DNA of 64,000 nucleotides from Paenibacillus validus NBRC 15382 (GCF_004000985.1 NZ_BIMH01000002.1:168740-232739), one strand, 5' to 3'; positions 23,944 through 33,723 are shown, counted from the stretch's first letter. Translations and numbers: made by a program. Notes: generated from the letters alone by a model not told the origin.

Positions 23944-25671
23944 TTAACGCAGCGTCTTGAGCAGACGTTTCGCTTCGCCGCCCGGCGTTTGGATGACTTC
24001 GTACACGTTCACGGTTACCGGGAACTCAAGCTGCTCGCTCTTGATGTTGGCGAACGTCAAGGTTTGTCTGCCGCTTACCAGCTTGTTCGTGCCCGTGAAC
24101 ACGCCGTCCGTAGAGCCCAGAATGCGACCCAGCGTATCGACGACCTCAAACCGCAGCTTCGAAGAATTGGCGTCGGCGACCACGTCCTCCGCTTGCGCGA
24201 TATCGAGATCAAGCAGCACTTTATACGTGTACGCAATCGTCTGCGCGCCTGTCGTCGCGGCGGAGATCGTGTAGTAGTTCAGCCTAACGTCGAACGGATA
24301 CAGGTCGAGACGCTCTTCGGTCGTCTCCTGCTGTACCGACGTCGCTAACGAAGCCGCTGTGCTTACGTACGGCGAAGCGGTTTGCGCATCGAGCAGCTTC
24401 AGCGTCAGTGCGTCACCTTTCTCCGACTGCGGCACGTTAAACGAGTAGCTGATCACGTAGCTCAGACCCGGATTAAGCGTCTCCGCAACATTGGATTGCC
24501 TCGATCCGGCATAAGTTGCGCCCGTGCCGCTCACGAGCTGCGTCTGGAACGCCGGCAGCGCCGCCGGTATACTGCCCTTGTTCGTAATCTTGAACTTGCC
24601 GACAACCGTCTGGTAGCCTTCGTCGGGATTTTCGTGCAAATGCAGCTCCATCAGCGATACTTCCGTTTGCGCATCGACGACCTTCGTCAGCGGATCGAAG
24701 GCAATCGGGGTTCCGAGCGTATAAGCGTCAGGAAGACGGTCAGCCTGCCCGCCGTCCGGCAATGCCAGCTTCAGCCGCCCTGTATCGATGGCAACCTGCG
24801 TCGCCGGGTTACCCGCTTGCGTAAACGTATCCGTCGTCATGACGAACAATTCCGTCAGTGCGGAGCCGTTCTCGTACGGAATCGCGATATGTACGTACGC
24901 CTTCGCGCCGGCTTCCACAACGACGGGCTGCTTGTCCGTGAAAGCGCCCGTATACGTCTTTGCGGCCGCGCGGCCGTCGATACGGAAGCTCGGCACCGTC
25001 TCTTTGCCGACGCCCGGGTTCTCAACCAGCAAAGTGACGACATCTGCGGTCCCCTGGGCCGTGCTTTGCTTGGACAAGCCGACCGGCGTATACACCAGCT
25101 CCGAGTTTAAACCGGGGATGCGGAAGGTTGTCCCCCAGGCGAGCGATTCGCGCTGCCGCCCGTTCTCCGAGCCCGCCCCGTACCATACCTGGTCTGCGGC
25201 CGGCAGCGTCAGCAGCGTCGTTTCCTGCTTCGGATACGTGTATTCGTTCACATTCACCAAAGACAGGTCGGCAGGCTTGAACTCGGCCTTGCTGTCGACG
25301 GTAGCCATATAGACGAGCTCGCCGATCTCCTTCGGCTGCAGCGCCGTTTTGTTCGTGGCGCTGGGCTTTAGCGTATACGTCAAGCCGTCCGCTTGACGTA
25401 CGCGAAGCTCATGCTCGGGCACACGGTTTTGGACGGTTCCGCCATTATATAGCCGGACGACGGCCGCCAGCTGCAAGCCTTGCGCCGTCGATTCGACGGA
25501 GACGCCTTTCAATGCGGCGCGGATGTCGCTCGTCAAGCCGTAATTAACGGAAGGAGCGGATACGACGGAAGTCTGCGCGTCTGCGGCCAGCGCGGGAACG
25601 CTGGCTTGCACCAGGATCGCGGCAAGCGCCGCGGCGGTTATGCCGGTTTTCCAAGGGGTTCTTTTTCTCAT
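23944..25671 (-). CDS. Large secreted protein of unknown family in the RND operon
   Basis: A 575-residue protein with a clean signal peptide (MRKRTPWKTGITAAALAAIL; cleavage near ALAA-DA, residue 30). The mature part is beta-rich and repetitive, with several similar strands (VVRLYNGGTVQNRVPEHELRV, VVTLLVENPGVGKETVPSFRI, KITNKGSIPAALPAFQTQLV) suggestive of tandem immunoglobulin-like/CARDB-type modules. No catalytic motif or anchor is seen. Starts 20 bp after the adaptor gene with GAGGAGAG, so it is the third gene of the pump operon. Its role, perhaps as an extracellular pump partner, is inference from position only. Confidence 0.7.
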   Translation of the reverse strand: MRKRTPWKTGITAAALAAILVQASVPALAADAQTSVVSAPSVNYGLTSDIRAALKGVSVESTAQGLQLAAVVRLYNGGTVQNRVPEHELRVRQADGLTYTLKPSATNKTALQPKEIGELVYMATVDSKAEFKPADLSLVNVNEYTYPKQETTLLTLPAADQVWYGAGSENGRQRESLAWGTTFRIPGLNSELVYTPVGLSKQSTAQGTADVVTLLVENPGVGKETVPSFRIDGRAAAKTYTGAFTDKQPVVVEAGAKAYVHIAIPYENGSALTELFVMTTDTFTQAGNPATQVAIDTGRLKLALPDGGQADRLPDAYTLGTPIAFDPLTKVVDAQTEVSLMELHLHENPDEGYQTVVGKFKITNKGSIPAALPAFQTQLVSGTGATYAGSRQSNVAETLNPGLSYVISYSFNVPQSEKGDALTLKLLDAQTASPYVSTAASLATSVQQETTEERLDLYPFDVRLNYYTISAATTGAQTIAYTYKVLLDLDIAQAEDVVADANSSKLRFEVVDTLGRILGSTDGVFTGTNKLVSGRQTLTFANIKSEQLEFPVTVNVYEVIQTPGGEAKRLLKTLR

Positions 25672-25691
25672 GCTAGATTTCTCTCCTCGCT

Positions 25692-26963
25692 TTATGATTT
25701 GGAAGTGTCTGCCTGTTGTCCGTCCTTCAACGTGTGTTGTCCTGTGACGACCAGCTGATCGCCTTCTTTCACGCCTTCCAGCACCTCTTGATAGGAGCCG
25801 TTAATGCGGCCGAGCTTGACCTGGCGCTTCTGGTATTGATCGCCTTGCTGTACAAATACGTACGTCGCGGACTCTTCGCGCACGATGCTTAAGGTCGGAA
25901 CGGCAACGACTTGCTGCTCGGCATCCGATGTCAGCTGAACCATGACGCGGGCGCCTGGCTGGAGCGCGCCGTCTGCGTTCGGCACCTCGAGTTCCAGCGT
26001 GAACGTCTTGTTCTGGGCGCTCATGACCGGCGCCAGGTAGCTGATGGCGGCGGTCCCTTTTTTGTCCGGAGCGTCCGGGCTGTAATACGTAAGCTGCTGC
26101 TTGTTTTTCACCAGCTGGTAATTCGTTTCCGACAGCTCGGTTTTGATTTTGACCGGATCGATCTGCTGCACTTGGCCGACCTTGCCCCCATTCATCGAAA
26201 CCGTCTGTCCCGCCACGACGTTAAAATCGGTCAGGAGCCCGCTCGCCGGCGCCTTCACGCTGTAATTGTCCAAATTCCGCGTCGCGTCTTCCAGGGAAAT
26301 ACGCGCCGATTCCGCCTGCGTCTCGATCGAAGCGATCGTATTGGAATTGTCGTTCGCCGCCAGCTTGCTCCGTGCCGACTCCAAGCTCATCCGCGCGTTA
26401 TCCACCTGCTGCTTGGACTGATCAACCTGGTGCTGCGTCACTTTCCCGGCGTCGAAATCGTTGCGCATTTTATTGTAATCCTGCTCCGCATTGTTCAGCG
26501 CCACTTCCGCCCGCGTCACCGCATCGGCCAAATCCTTGCGGTTGTTGACCCGGTCGTCCTTCGCCTTCTGCAGCGATTCCAGCGCGCTGCTGAGCGCCAG
26601 CTCGCTCTTCCGCTTCGCCGACTCCGCATCGCGGCTGTCGATCCGAAACAGCACATCGCCCTTCTCCACGAACTCGCCGCGCTTGCGCAGCACTTCCAGC
26701 ACCTCGCCGCTTGCCTTCGGCAGGATATCCAACACGTTCAGCGCCACAACGTCTGCGACTTGCTCGACAGGTTGTCCGATGTCGCGTTTCACGACCGCCT
26801 CCGTTCGGACCGCCCGTACCTGGAGCTGCGCTTCCGCCGCACCCGCTCCTTGCCCCGGAACGGAGCAGCCGACCGCCGTAACGGCAATCGCCGCTGCAAC
26901 GACCAGTACGCCGACGGAGCGACTTTTCAACGCTCTATTGTTGTCCGCACTAACCTTTCTCAT
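25692..26963 (-). CDS. RND efflux adaptor (HlyD/MFP family), probably a lipoprotein
   Basis: A 423-residue membrane-fusion-type adaptor. N-terminal hydrophobic segment with a possible lipobox (VTAVGC); lipoyl half-motifs ILPKASGEVLEVLRKRGEFVEKGDVLFRID and NLDNYSVKAPASGLLTDFNVVAGQ flank a long coiled coil (about residues 110-215). The beta-barrel and membrane-proximal parts follow (LQPGARVMVQLTSD, QVKLGRINGSYQEVLEGVKEGD, quoted in part). ATG 26963 follows GAGGAGG. It lies 55 bp after the RND gene. Confidence 0.9.
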   Translation of the reverse strand: MRKVSADNNRALKSRSVGVLVVAAAIAVTAVGCSVPGQGAGAAEAQLQVRAVRTEAVVKRDIGQPVEQVADVVALNVLDILPKASGEVLEVLRKRGEFVEKGDVLFRIDSRDAESAKRKSELALSSALESLQKAKDDRVNNRKDLADAVTRAEVALNNAEQDYNKMRNDFDAGKVTQHQVDQSKQQVDNARMSLESARSKLAANDNSNTIASIETQAESARISLEDATRNLDNYSVKAPASGLLTDFNVVAGQTVSMNGGKVGQVQQIDPVKIKTELSETNYQLVKNKQQLTYYSPDAPDKKGTAAISYLAPVMSAQNKTFTLELEVPNADGALQPGARVMVQLTSDAEQQVVAVPTLSIVREESATYVFVQQGDQYQKRQVKLGRINGSYQEVLEGVKEGDQLVVTGQHTLKDGQQADTSKS

Positions 26964-27018
26964 CTCTTGGCCTCCTCAACCTTCTCTATCTCTATTTCTG
27001 TTCGATCGATGCCTGACT

Positions 27019-30000
27019 CTACATCTCGAGCGCTTTCGCCGGAGGCTCCTGGACCTTCTTCGTACGGTTGAACCTGCGCGATACCCGGTTCTTGAGCCCT
27101 TCGATCATTTCATACACAACCGGCACGACGACCAGCGTCAAAATCGTCGAAGTCGTTAAGCCCCCAATCACGACGACGCCAAGCCCCTTGCCGATCAAAG
27201 CCCCTTCGCCGGACAAGCCGAGCGCCAGCGGGATCAAGGCCATAATCGTCGCACCCGCCGTCATGATGATCGGACGCAAGCGAACTTTCCCCGCTTCAAG
27301 CAGCGCCTGCCGCACCGTATACCCTTCCTCGCGCAATTGCTGCGCCCGGTCGATCAGCACGATCGCGTTCGTGACCACAATTCCGATCAGCATCATAAAG
27401 CCGATCATCGACGTAACGTTCAGCGCTTCGCCCGTCAGCACAAGTCCGAGCAGGCCGCCGATCGCCGCAAGCGGCAGCGAGAACAGGATCGCGAACGGCG
27501 CACCTGCGTTCCCGAAGGCGAGCACCATGATCAGGTACACGACGCAAACGGCTACACCCATGGCCATAAACAGCTGCGAGAAGCTTTCGTTAATGTCGGC
27601 CGAAACTCCTTTTACTTCGCGGGATACCCCGTCAGGCAGCTCAAGCGCGTTCAGCGCCGTGGTCACTTGTTGGCTGACGCCGTTTTTGTTGTCGGCATTA
27701 ATTTTGGCCGTCACCTTCACGAGCTGCTGCTGATCTTCGCGTGTGAGCGCCGCCGCCGATTGAATCTCGCTGACTTTGGCGATTTCCTTCAAATAGACGG
27801 TGGTTCCGTTAACCCCGGTCAGCGGGAGGTTGCCGAGCTTCTCAAGCGTATCTTTGTCGGATTTATCGAGCGATACGGTCGTCGTGTACGTCTCGTTATC
27901 CAGCTTGAGGTCGCCAATGCTTTGCTTCTGAATCCAAGCGCGGGCGGTATCGCGCACACTTGCGGCCGTCAGACCGTAAGCTCTCGCCTTTTTCTGATCG
28001 ACTGCGATTTCGACCTCGGTTTTCGCATCGCTCAGGTTGTCTTCGATTTCGCTCAATTCAGGGAACGTATGGAGCTTTTCCTTGACCAGCGCGGCTGCTT
28101 TCACCAGTTGGTCCTGATCTTCGCCCTTGAGCGAATACGAGAAGTCCGTGGTCGTTCCGCCGAAGTCGTTGCCGAGTGAACGCGGCTCAACCTCGGAGCC
28201 TTGCGGCAGCTCGGAGACAATGAAGGCTTTCACCTGCTCCTTCACCTTGTCCGGATCAACATTCTCGTTCACTTCCAAATAAATTTGGGAAGCGTACGGG
28301 GTCCGTTCATCGTCGTTGCCGCTGTATCCGACAAGTCCCTCGACGAATTTGAAGACGGGTTCTCCGCGGCTGTCCTTCGTTTCCATCAGCATGTTCTCCA
28401 GCTCTCTGGTTTTCTCGTCGGTCGCCTCGAAGGACGTCTCATACGGAAACTTCAGAGAGAAGTACATCGTTCTCGAGGCCTCGCTACTGGGCAGGAACGA
28501 CACGTTCAGCATCGGAATCGTAGCGGCCAGCGTAACGACAAACAGCAGACCGGAGATGAGCAGCGTCTTGATCCGGTTCATAAGCGTCCACTTCAGCACG
28601 TTCTCATAGAACGAGGTGAAACGGCTTGGCTTCGTTTCGTCATGCGCCTTCACGTTTCTCGCGCCGCGCAGCACCAATATTTTCGCCAGCATCGGAATGA
28701 CGGTTACGGCGACTACTAACGAGGCCAGGAGCGCGCAGGCCAGCGTGATGGCGAAAGGCCGGAAAACGGCGCCCACAATTCCGCTTACCATCCCCATCGG
28801 CGCAAATACGCCGACGGTGGCGAGCGTTGAGGACGTAATAGCCATCGAAACCTGCTTCGTGGCAAGCGCAATGACGGATTCGTTCCGGGCCTGCGCCTTC
28901 TCCAGCGAGGCGTAAATGTTCTCGATGACGACGATCGCATCGTCTACGACCCGTCCGACGGCGATAAACATCCCGCCCAGCGTCATCGTGTTTAAGGTCA
29001 AATCGAACTGCCACATCAGCAGCAGCGTGATCAGGATCGATAGAGGAATGGACACCAGCACGATCAAGGTCATACGCACGTTGCGCAAAAACACGAGAAT
29101 CATCAGCGAGGCAAGCAGAGCCCCGACGATGCCTTCCTTCAGCATGCCGTTGATCGAGTCCCTGATCTGATCCGCGCTGTCGTAGGTGCTCTTGAACACG
29201 ACATTCGGCAGCGTCTGATGCCAGCTTTCGAGCTGGTTGTGGATGTCGTCCGAGAAATCGACCGCGTTGGCGCTGCCTGCCTTGTACAAGATGAGCCCAA
29301 TCGCCGGCTTGCCGTCCAACCGTCCTTTGAAGTCGGACTCGGTAATCGCCTTGACTTTCGCCACTTGCGACAGCTTGACGATATCTCCCTTGCCGGTCAC
29401 GATTTCGAGCTGCTCCAGCGCATACAAGGTGTCGATGTCGCCGGTCACGCGCGCCATCTTGTCGTTGCCGTTCAGCTTGACGCTGCCGATCGGACTTTTC
29501 GTTACGGCGGCGCTGATCGCATTGCTGACTTGCGAAGGCGACAGGCCGAAGGCCGCAAGCGCACCGGCATCGAGCTCGATATCCAAGCTCGTATCGCGAG
29601 CCCCGATGACGTCCATATGGTCGAGCCCTTTGATGCTTTCCAGCCCCGGCTCGATCGTATCCCGGTACACCTTGTCGAGCTCCGTCTGACTCATTCCGTT
29701 GTCTGCGTATACGACTAAGTAATTGGATGCCATGGAAGAGGCTCCAAAGGTGGAAGCCTTGGGCGTGCTCGCCGAAGCCGGCAGCCGCACTTCCGTAAGT
29801 AAGCTTTCGATGTCCTGCTTCTTCTTGTCGATATCGACGTCCTGCTTAAACATGATGATAATCATGGAGTTGTTGTCGCTCGACGTCGAGCTCATCGAGT
29901 CGATGTCCTCGACACCCGCGAGCTTTTCCTCGATCGGATCCGTGATTTCATCCATGACGTCCTTCGGCGCGCCCGCATATTGCGTCGTCACCACAACGAC

Positions 30001-30132
30001 GGGGAACGAGATATCCGGCATGTTTTCCTTTTTCAGCTCGCCGGACGCATAGATCCCGCTGCCGAATAAGAGAAGCATGATGATAAACAAAGCGGAAACG
30101 TTTTTCATAGAAAATTGCGTGATTCGATTCAT
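27019..30132 (-). CDS. RND superfamily efflux pump, SwrC/AcrB-like
   Basis: A 1,037-residue proton-driven exporter with the AcrB layout: TM1 (MKNVSALFIIMLLLFGSGIY), a porter domain, six helices, a second porter domain and five helices. Seen motifs: GGMFIAVGRVVDDAIVVIENI with the Asp pair of the proton relay (GxxVDDAIVVIEN), and the mirrored FMMLIGIVVTNAIVLIDRAQ. It most resembles B. subtilis SwrC, used for surfactant and drug export. ATG 30132 (MNRITQFSMKN) is chosen for its GAGGGGAG site. First gene of a three-gene operon downstream of a two-component system. Confidence 0.9.
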   Translation of the reverse strand: MNRITQFSMKNVSALFIIMLLLFGSGIYASGELKKENMPDISFPVVVVTTQYAGAPKDVMDEITDPIEEKLAGVEDIDSMSSTSSDNNSMIIIMFKQDVDIDKKKQDIESLLTEVRLPASASTPKASTFGASSMASNYLVVYADNGMSQTELDKVYRDTIEPGLESIKGLDHMDVIGARDTSLDIELDAGALAAFGLSPSQVSNAISAAVTKSPIGSVKLNGNDKMARVTGDIDTLYALEQLEIVTGKGDIVKLSQVAKVKAITESDFKGRLDGKPAIGLILYKAGSANAVDFSDDIHNQLESWHQTLPNVVFKSTYDSADQIRDSINGMLKEGIVGALLASLMILVFLRNVRMTLIVLVSIPLSILITLLLMWQFDLTLNTMTLGGMFIAVGRVVDDAIVVIENIYASLEKAQARNESVIALATKQVSMAITSSTLATVGVFAPMGMVSGIVGAVFRPFAITLACALLASLVVAVTVIPMLAKILVLRGARNVKAHDETKPSRFTSFYENVLKWTLMNRIKTLLISGLLFVVTLAATIPMLNVSFLPSSEASRTMYFSLKFPYETSFEATDEKTRELENMLMETKDSRGEPVFKFVEGLVGYSGNDDERTPYASQIYLEVNENVDPDKVKEQVKAFIVSELPQGSEVEPRSLGNDFGGTTTDFSYSLKGEDQDQLVKAAALVKEKLHTFPELSEIEDNLSDAKTEVEIAVDQKKARAYGLTAASVRDTARAWIQKQSIGDLKLDNETYTTTVSLDKSDKDTLEKLGNLPLTGVNGTTVYLKEIAKVSEIQSAAALTREDQQQLVKVTAKINADNKNGVSQQVTTALNALELPDGVSREVKGVSADINESFSQLFMAMGVAVCVVYLIMVLAFGNAGAPFAILFSLPLAAIGGLLGLVLTGEALNVTSMIGFMMLIGIVVTNAIVLIDRAQQLREEGYTVRQALLEAGKVRLRPIIMTAGATIMALIPLALGLSGEGALIGKGLGVVVIGGLTTSTILTLVVVPVVYEMIEGLKNRVSRRFNRTKKVQEPPAKALEM

Positions 30133-30189
30133 TCCTGCACTCCCCTCATTCCTTAACCTGAACGTTTCCTGTAAATTGGCGTCCTGCCT

Positions 30190-30226
30190 ACTATACGAAG
30201 CGAATATGAACGCAGTATGAACGGAG
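30190..30226 (-). promoter_or_regulatory. Promoter of the RND operon with 11-bp direct repeats
   Basis: TATAGT (-10, 30190-30195) has two 11-bp direct repeats TATGAACGCAG/TATGAACGGAG (plus-strand 30205-30215 and 30216-30226) covering the -35 position. Tandem 11-bp repeats over -35 are the usual layout for OmpR/PhoB-type response regulators, one of which is encoded just upstream. Confidence 0.65.
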
Positions 30227-30242
30227 GTACAATCAGAAACGC

Positions 30243-30275
30243 AAAAAAGACGTTTGCCCGAGGCGAGCCAAACGC
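30243..30275 (-). terminator. Intrinsic terminator after the histidine kinase gene
   Basis: Minus-strand CGTTTG...CAAACG stem with GC-rich interior, then C and six Ts. It separates the two-component genes from the pump operon. Confidence 0.65.
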
Positions 30276-30318
30276 TTCGCTTCAGACAACCGTCCTTGGT
30301 CCGGTTCAAACCGGCAGT

Positions 30319-31689
30319 TTACATGCTTTTGGAAGCTGCGGGCACGCTCGGCAACGTGACGATAAATGTGGCGCCCTGTCCCGGCTGGCTTTGGACTTCG
30401 ACCGAGCCTTGGTGAAGCTCGACGATTTTACGCACGATCGACAGCCCCAGCCCGCTGCCGCCAAGCTCGCGCTGCCGGGCGCGGTCCGCTTTATAGAACC
30501 GTGTGAAAATAGGCTCCAGATCTTCTTCCTTAATCCCTATGCCCGTATCCGCTATCACGACCTTCACGCGATCGGTTAACGCCTCGAGCCTGATGGAAAC
30601 CCGCCCTTCCCGGGGCGTAAATTTAACGGCGTTGCCGAATAAGTTGATCCACACCTGGTTCAGCTGATCGGGGTCCCCGGTAATTTTGACCCGCGGCAGT
30701 TCCAGCTCGAGCTCCAGCTCCTTCGCCGACCATTGCGGCTCCAGCGCCACGACGACCCGCCGCAGCTGCTCGTCCAAATCGAACGTGACCGGGTGAAACG
30801 GGTGGTGCTCCGACTCGAGGGACGCGAGCTTCAGCAAATTTTCGCTAAGCCGGGAAAGGCGCAACGACTCCGTCTCGATAATATCCAAATACTGGTTTCG
30901 TTCGTTGGCGGGCATGCCCGGATCGCGGATAAGCTTGGAAAAGCCGGAAATCGACGTCAGCGGGGACTGGATTTCGTGCGAAACGTTGGAGACAAAGTCC
31001 CGTCGCATCTGCTCAAGCTGCTTCAGCTCCTCGGCCATATCGCTGAAGCTGCGGGCCAGCTCGCCGAGCTCGTCCTTTCTTTTGCCCCAGTTTAAACGGA
31101 TGTTAAAGTTTCCTTTCGCAATACGCCGGGTCGCCACCGTCATCAGCTTGAGCGGCTGAACCAAATAGCGCGCGGCAATTAATATAAACAAGCTGCCGAC
31201 CCCGAGCTCGATCAGGAGCGACGTCAGCACAATTTTCCTCAAATCGTTCAATTGCTCGGTCCGCGCTGCCTGGACGAAAACCGCATGCCTGGACGTGCCG
31301 GTTTGCAGCGGATACCCGATCGTCCGGTGAAAGGGCGGACCGTCGCCGCGATAAATACCGCCGTTCAGCACCGACCGGACGGCTTCGTCCGGGATCGTCT
31401 CCCCGTCCCGGCGAGCCCCGTACGTTTTTCGCCCGCCTTCGTCATCGACGATCGTGATCGAGTACGCCTTCACCCAATGGCGCTCACCCATATACTTATC
31501 CGCGGCGGAAGTCCCCATAAGCCGATAAGTTTCGGCAATATCCTGCGCCGTATTGACCATTTCCTCTTCGATCCCCAGTTCGATCCGATCCCGATACACA
31601 TACGTCGTCGCAAAAAAGGCCACGATCAGCCCGAACGTGACCGCCAGCAAGAACGTCAGCACCACGCGCAAGTACAGCGACCGGATCAC
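30319..31689 (-). CDS. Sensor histidine kinase (PhoR/BaeS-like)
   Basis: A 456-residue kinase. Two membrane helices (about 8-30 and 160-180) flank a ~130-residue extracellular sensor; then HAMP (PLKLMTVATRRIAKGNFNI), the H-box VSNVSHEIQSPLTSI with the phosphorylated His, the N-box WINLFGNAVKF, and ATP lid ADTGIGIKEEDLEPIFTRFY with GGSGLGLSI. GTG 31689 overlaps the response regulator stop as GTGA, so translation is coupled. It presumably senses envelope or drug stress and controls the pump operon downstream. Confidence 0.93.
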   Translation of the reverse strand: MIRSLYLRVVLTFLLAVTFGLIVAFFATTYVYRDRIELGIEEEMVNTAQDIAETYRLMGTSAADKYMGERHWVKAYSITIVDDEGGRKTYGARRDGETIPDEAVRSVLNGGIYRGDGPPFHRTIGYPLQTGTSRHAVFVQAARTEQLNDLRKIVLTSLLIELGVGSLFILIAARYLVQPLKLMTVATRRIAKGNFNIRLNWGKRKDELGELARSFSDMAEELKQLEQMRRDFVSNVSHEIQSPLTSISGFSKLIRDPGMPANERNQYLDIIETESLRLSRLSENLLKLASLESEHHPFHPVTFDLDEQLRRVVVALEPQWSAKELELELELPRVKITGDPDQLNQVWINLFGNAVKFTPREGRVSIRLEALTDRVKVVIADTGIGIKEEDLEPIFTRFYKADRARQRELGGSGLGLSIVRKIVELHQGSVEVQSQPGQGATFIVTLPSVPAASKSM

Positions 31690-32363
31690 GGCCGCACCTC
31701 CAGCTTGTACCCCAGCCCGCGAATCGTCTTGATGCTGAGGCCCGTCCCCGCTTCCGGCAGGCGCTCCCGCAGCCGCTTGATATGAACGTCGACCGTCCGG
31801 TCGTCTCCTTCGTAATCAATGCCCCATATTTGTTCGATCAATTGGTTACGCGTAAATATTTGGTTCGGGTAAGAAACGAGCTTGAACAGCAGCTCGAACT
31901 CTTTGGGCGGGAGCTCCATCCGCTCTCCCAGGCACAGGACCTCGTAGCTGTTGCGGTTCATCTCCAGTCCGCCCAGACGAATGACCGGCGACGTGCTGAT
32001 CCGATACCGCTTCAGCAGCGCTTTGACCCGCATCATAAGCTCCATCGGATCGAAAGGCTTGGTCAAGTAATCGTCCGTTCCAAGCCGAAAGCCTTTCACT
32101 TTGTCGGCGGACTCGGCCTTTGCCGTGACCATCAGCAGCGGCAAATCGGCATCATACGCCCGAATTTCCTGGCATAGCTCCCAGCCGTCCATGTGCGGCA
32201 TCATAATATCCATCACGACCAAATCGACGGTTGTGCGCGCCAAGGCGTCCAGCGCTTGACGGCCGTTCTCCGCCTCCAGCAGCGTGAAGCCTTCGCCCTG
32301 CAAGGTGGCCTTGATCAGCCTTCGAATATGGGGATCGTCGTCGACAACGAGAATTTTGGTCAT
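31686..32363 (-). CDS. OmpR/PhoB-family response regulator
   Basis: A 225-residue regulator: receiver domain with acidic pocket VVDDD, phospho-acceptor VVMDIMMPHMDG, MVTAKAES (Thr) and DDYLTKPFDP (Lys), and a C-terminal winged helix (LPPKEFELLFKLVSYPNQIF, DDRTVDVHIKRLRERL). ATG 32363 follows GGAGGGAGG; a longer frame to 32387 is unlikely. Forms an operon with the kinase. It is the likely ligand of the 11-bp direct repeats at 30205-30226. Confidence 0.94.
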   Translation of the reverse strand: MTKILVVDDDPHIRRLIKATLQGEGFTLLEAENGRQALDALARTTVDLVVMDIMMPHMDGWELCQEIRAYDADLPLLMVTAKAESADKVKGFRLGTDDYLTKPFDPMELMMRVKALLKRYRISTSPVIRLGGLEMNRNSYEVLCLGERMELPPKEFELLFKLVSYPNQIFTRNQLIEQIWGIDYEGDDRTVDVHIKRLRERLPEAGTGLSIKTIRGLGYKLEVRP

Positions 32364-32461
32364 GGCCCTCCCTCCTTTATGCTCCATCCGATACCCTGAT
32401 CATAATGGAGACGCCGCTTCTTTTCAACGTGGCGGCGGAGGCAGGCGGCGGTCAGCGGGGT

Positions 32462-32998
32462 CTAGCTGAAGAACGCTATGCCGACCAAGCCCGACAAGAC
32501 CAGAATGGCCGCGGGATGCATCTTGTACTTCAAGATGCCGACAATCACGCCGCCCGCAATAAGGATCGAGCCGAAGGTGTGCCAGCTCCACAGCGGGCTG
32601 ACCGCTTCGACCACCCCGAACCGCAGCGCAGCGTACAGAATCAAGCCCGTGACGACGGGACGGAGCCCGTAGAAGGACGCCCGCACCCACGCATGCCGAT
32701 GGAATTTGAAAAAGAACGCCGCAATCGTCACGACCACGAGCAGCGAAGGCAGCACCATGCCCCCCGTAGACGCGATTGCGCCGGGGAGGCCCGCCGTCTT
32801 CAAGCCGACCAGCGTAGCGCAATTCGTTGCCATCGGTCCCGGCGCCATGCCGGCCAGGGAGACCGTTTCGGCGAACGCAGCGGCGCTCAGCCAGCCGTTC
32901 GCTTCAACCTCATGCTGAATGATCGGAACCATCGCATAACCGCCGCCGAACGACATGAGGCCGATTTTGAAAAACGAAACAAATAAGCTCCATAGCAT
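32462..32998 (-). CDS. Short-chain chromate transporter subunit (ChrA family, second half)
   Basis: A 178-residue membrane protein with one CHR domain: FFKIGLMSFGGGYAMVPII, GMAPGPMATNCATLVG, then four or five helices. Bacterial ChrA is often one protein with two inverted CHR domains; here, as in B. subtilis ywrA/ywrB, the halves are separate genes. Start 32998 lies 17 bp after the partner's stop, so both are co-translated. Substrate chromate/sulfate is assigned from the family. Confidence 0.88.
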   Translation of the reverse strand: MLWSLFVSFFKIGLMSFGGGYAMVPIIQHEVEANGWLSAAAFAETVSLAGMAPGPMATNCATLVGLKTAGLPGAIASTGGMVLPSLLVVVTIAAFFFKFHRHAWVRASFYGLRPVVTGLILYAALRFGVVEAVSPLWSWHTFGSILIAGGVIVGILKYKMHPAAILVLSGLVGIAFFS

Positions 32999-33015
32999 GG
33001 CGCTTCACCTCACAT

Positions 33016-33678
33016 TCAGATGCCGTCGGCAATGTAATAATCGGCGTAAGCCGGTACTTTAGGCGCAGAGCTTCCATCCGCTTCCGCCCCGGTATCCGCG
33101 TCTTTGTTCAGACGAACGACCATGCCCAGCTTTTGTTTCACGATAACGAAAGAGATGCCTGCCCAAATGCCCGAAGCGATCAGAAATAAAGGATGGATCG
33201 ATGCGGAAATCAGCAGCATGACGGTACAGGCCGCGGATAGAAACGTCGTCATGTCGTAAACGGCGTTGCGGCCCATTCTGTAGGCGGCAACAAGAATGAG
33301 ACCGAACACGGCAGCATGAATGCCCTGCAGCGCCGCTTCGATCTTCGCATACCCGCCGAAGACGGCGTACCCGGCGCTTAGCAGTATCGCAATGATAAAC
33401 GTCGGCAGCGTGATGCCTACGATAGCGGATGCCGCTCCCGGCATTCCGGCCAGCCGGTAACCGATGAACGCCGCAGCGTTCACGCCGATGCCCCCCGGGG
33501 CCGATCCGGATACGGATAGCACCTCGGACATCTCATGCTCTTCGATCCATCGGCGCTTGACCGTCACCTCCCGCTCGATAACGGGAATCATCGCATAACC
33601 GCCGCCGAACGTGACGGGACCCATTCGCAGAAACGTATAAAATAATTGCCCTAATAGGCGAAGTCGACCCGTTGTCAT
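33016..33678 (-). CDS. Short-chain chromate transporter subunit (ChrA family, first half)
   Basis: A 220-residue membrane protein with a CHR domain (FLRMGPVTFGGGYAMIPVIE, VSGSAPGGIGVNAAAFIG) and a charged C-terminal extension of about 35 residues rich in Asp/Ala. ATG 33678 is preceded by AAGGGGGCGG; the longer frame to 33735 covers the promoter. The -10 TATAAT lies at 33724-33729. It works as a heterodimer with the downstream gene in this family. Confidence 0.88.
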   Translation of the reverse strand: MTTGRLRLLGQLFYTFLRMGPVTFGGGYAMIPVIEREVTVKRRWIEEHEMSEVLSVSGSAPGGIGVNAAAFIGYRLAGMPGAASAIVGITLPTFIIAILLSAGYAVFGGYAKIEAALQGIHAAVFGLILVAAYRMGRNAVYDMTTFLSAACTVMLLISASIHPLFLIASGIWAGISFVIVKQKLGMVVRLNKDADTGAEADGSSAPKVPAYADYYIADGI

Positions 33679-33723
33679 ATAGCCCGCCCCCTTACAACGA
33701 TGGCTCATCGTGTTGTTGACTCT

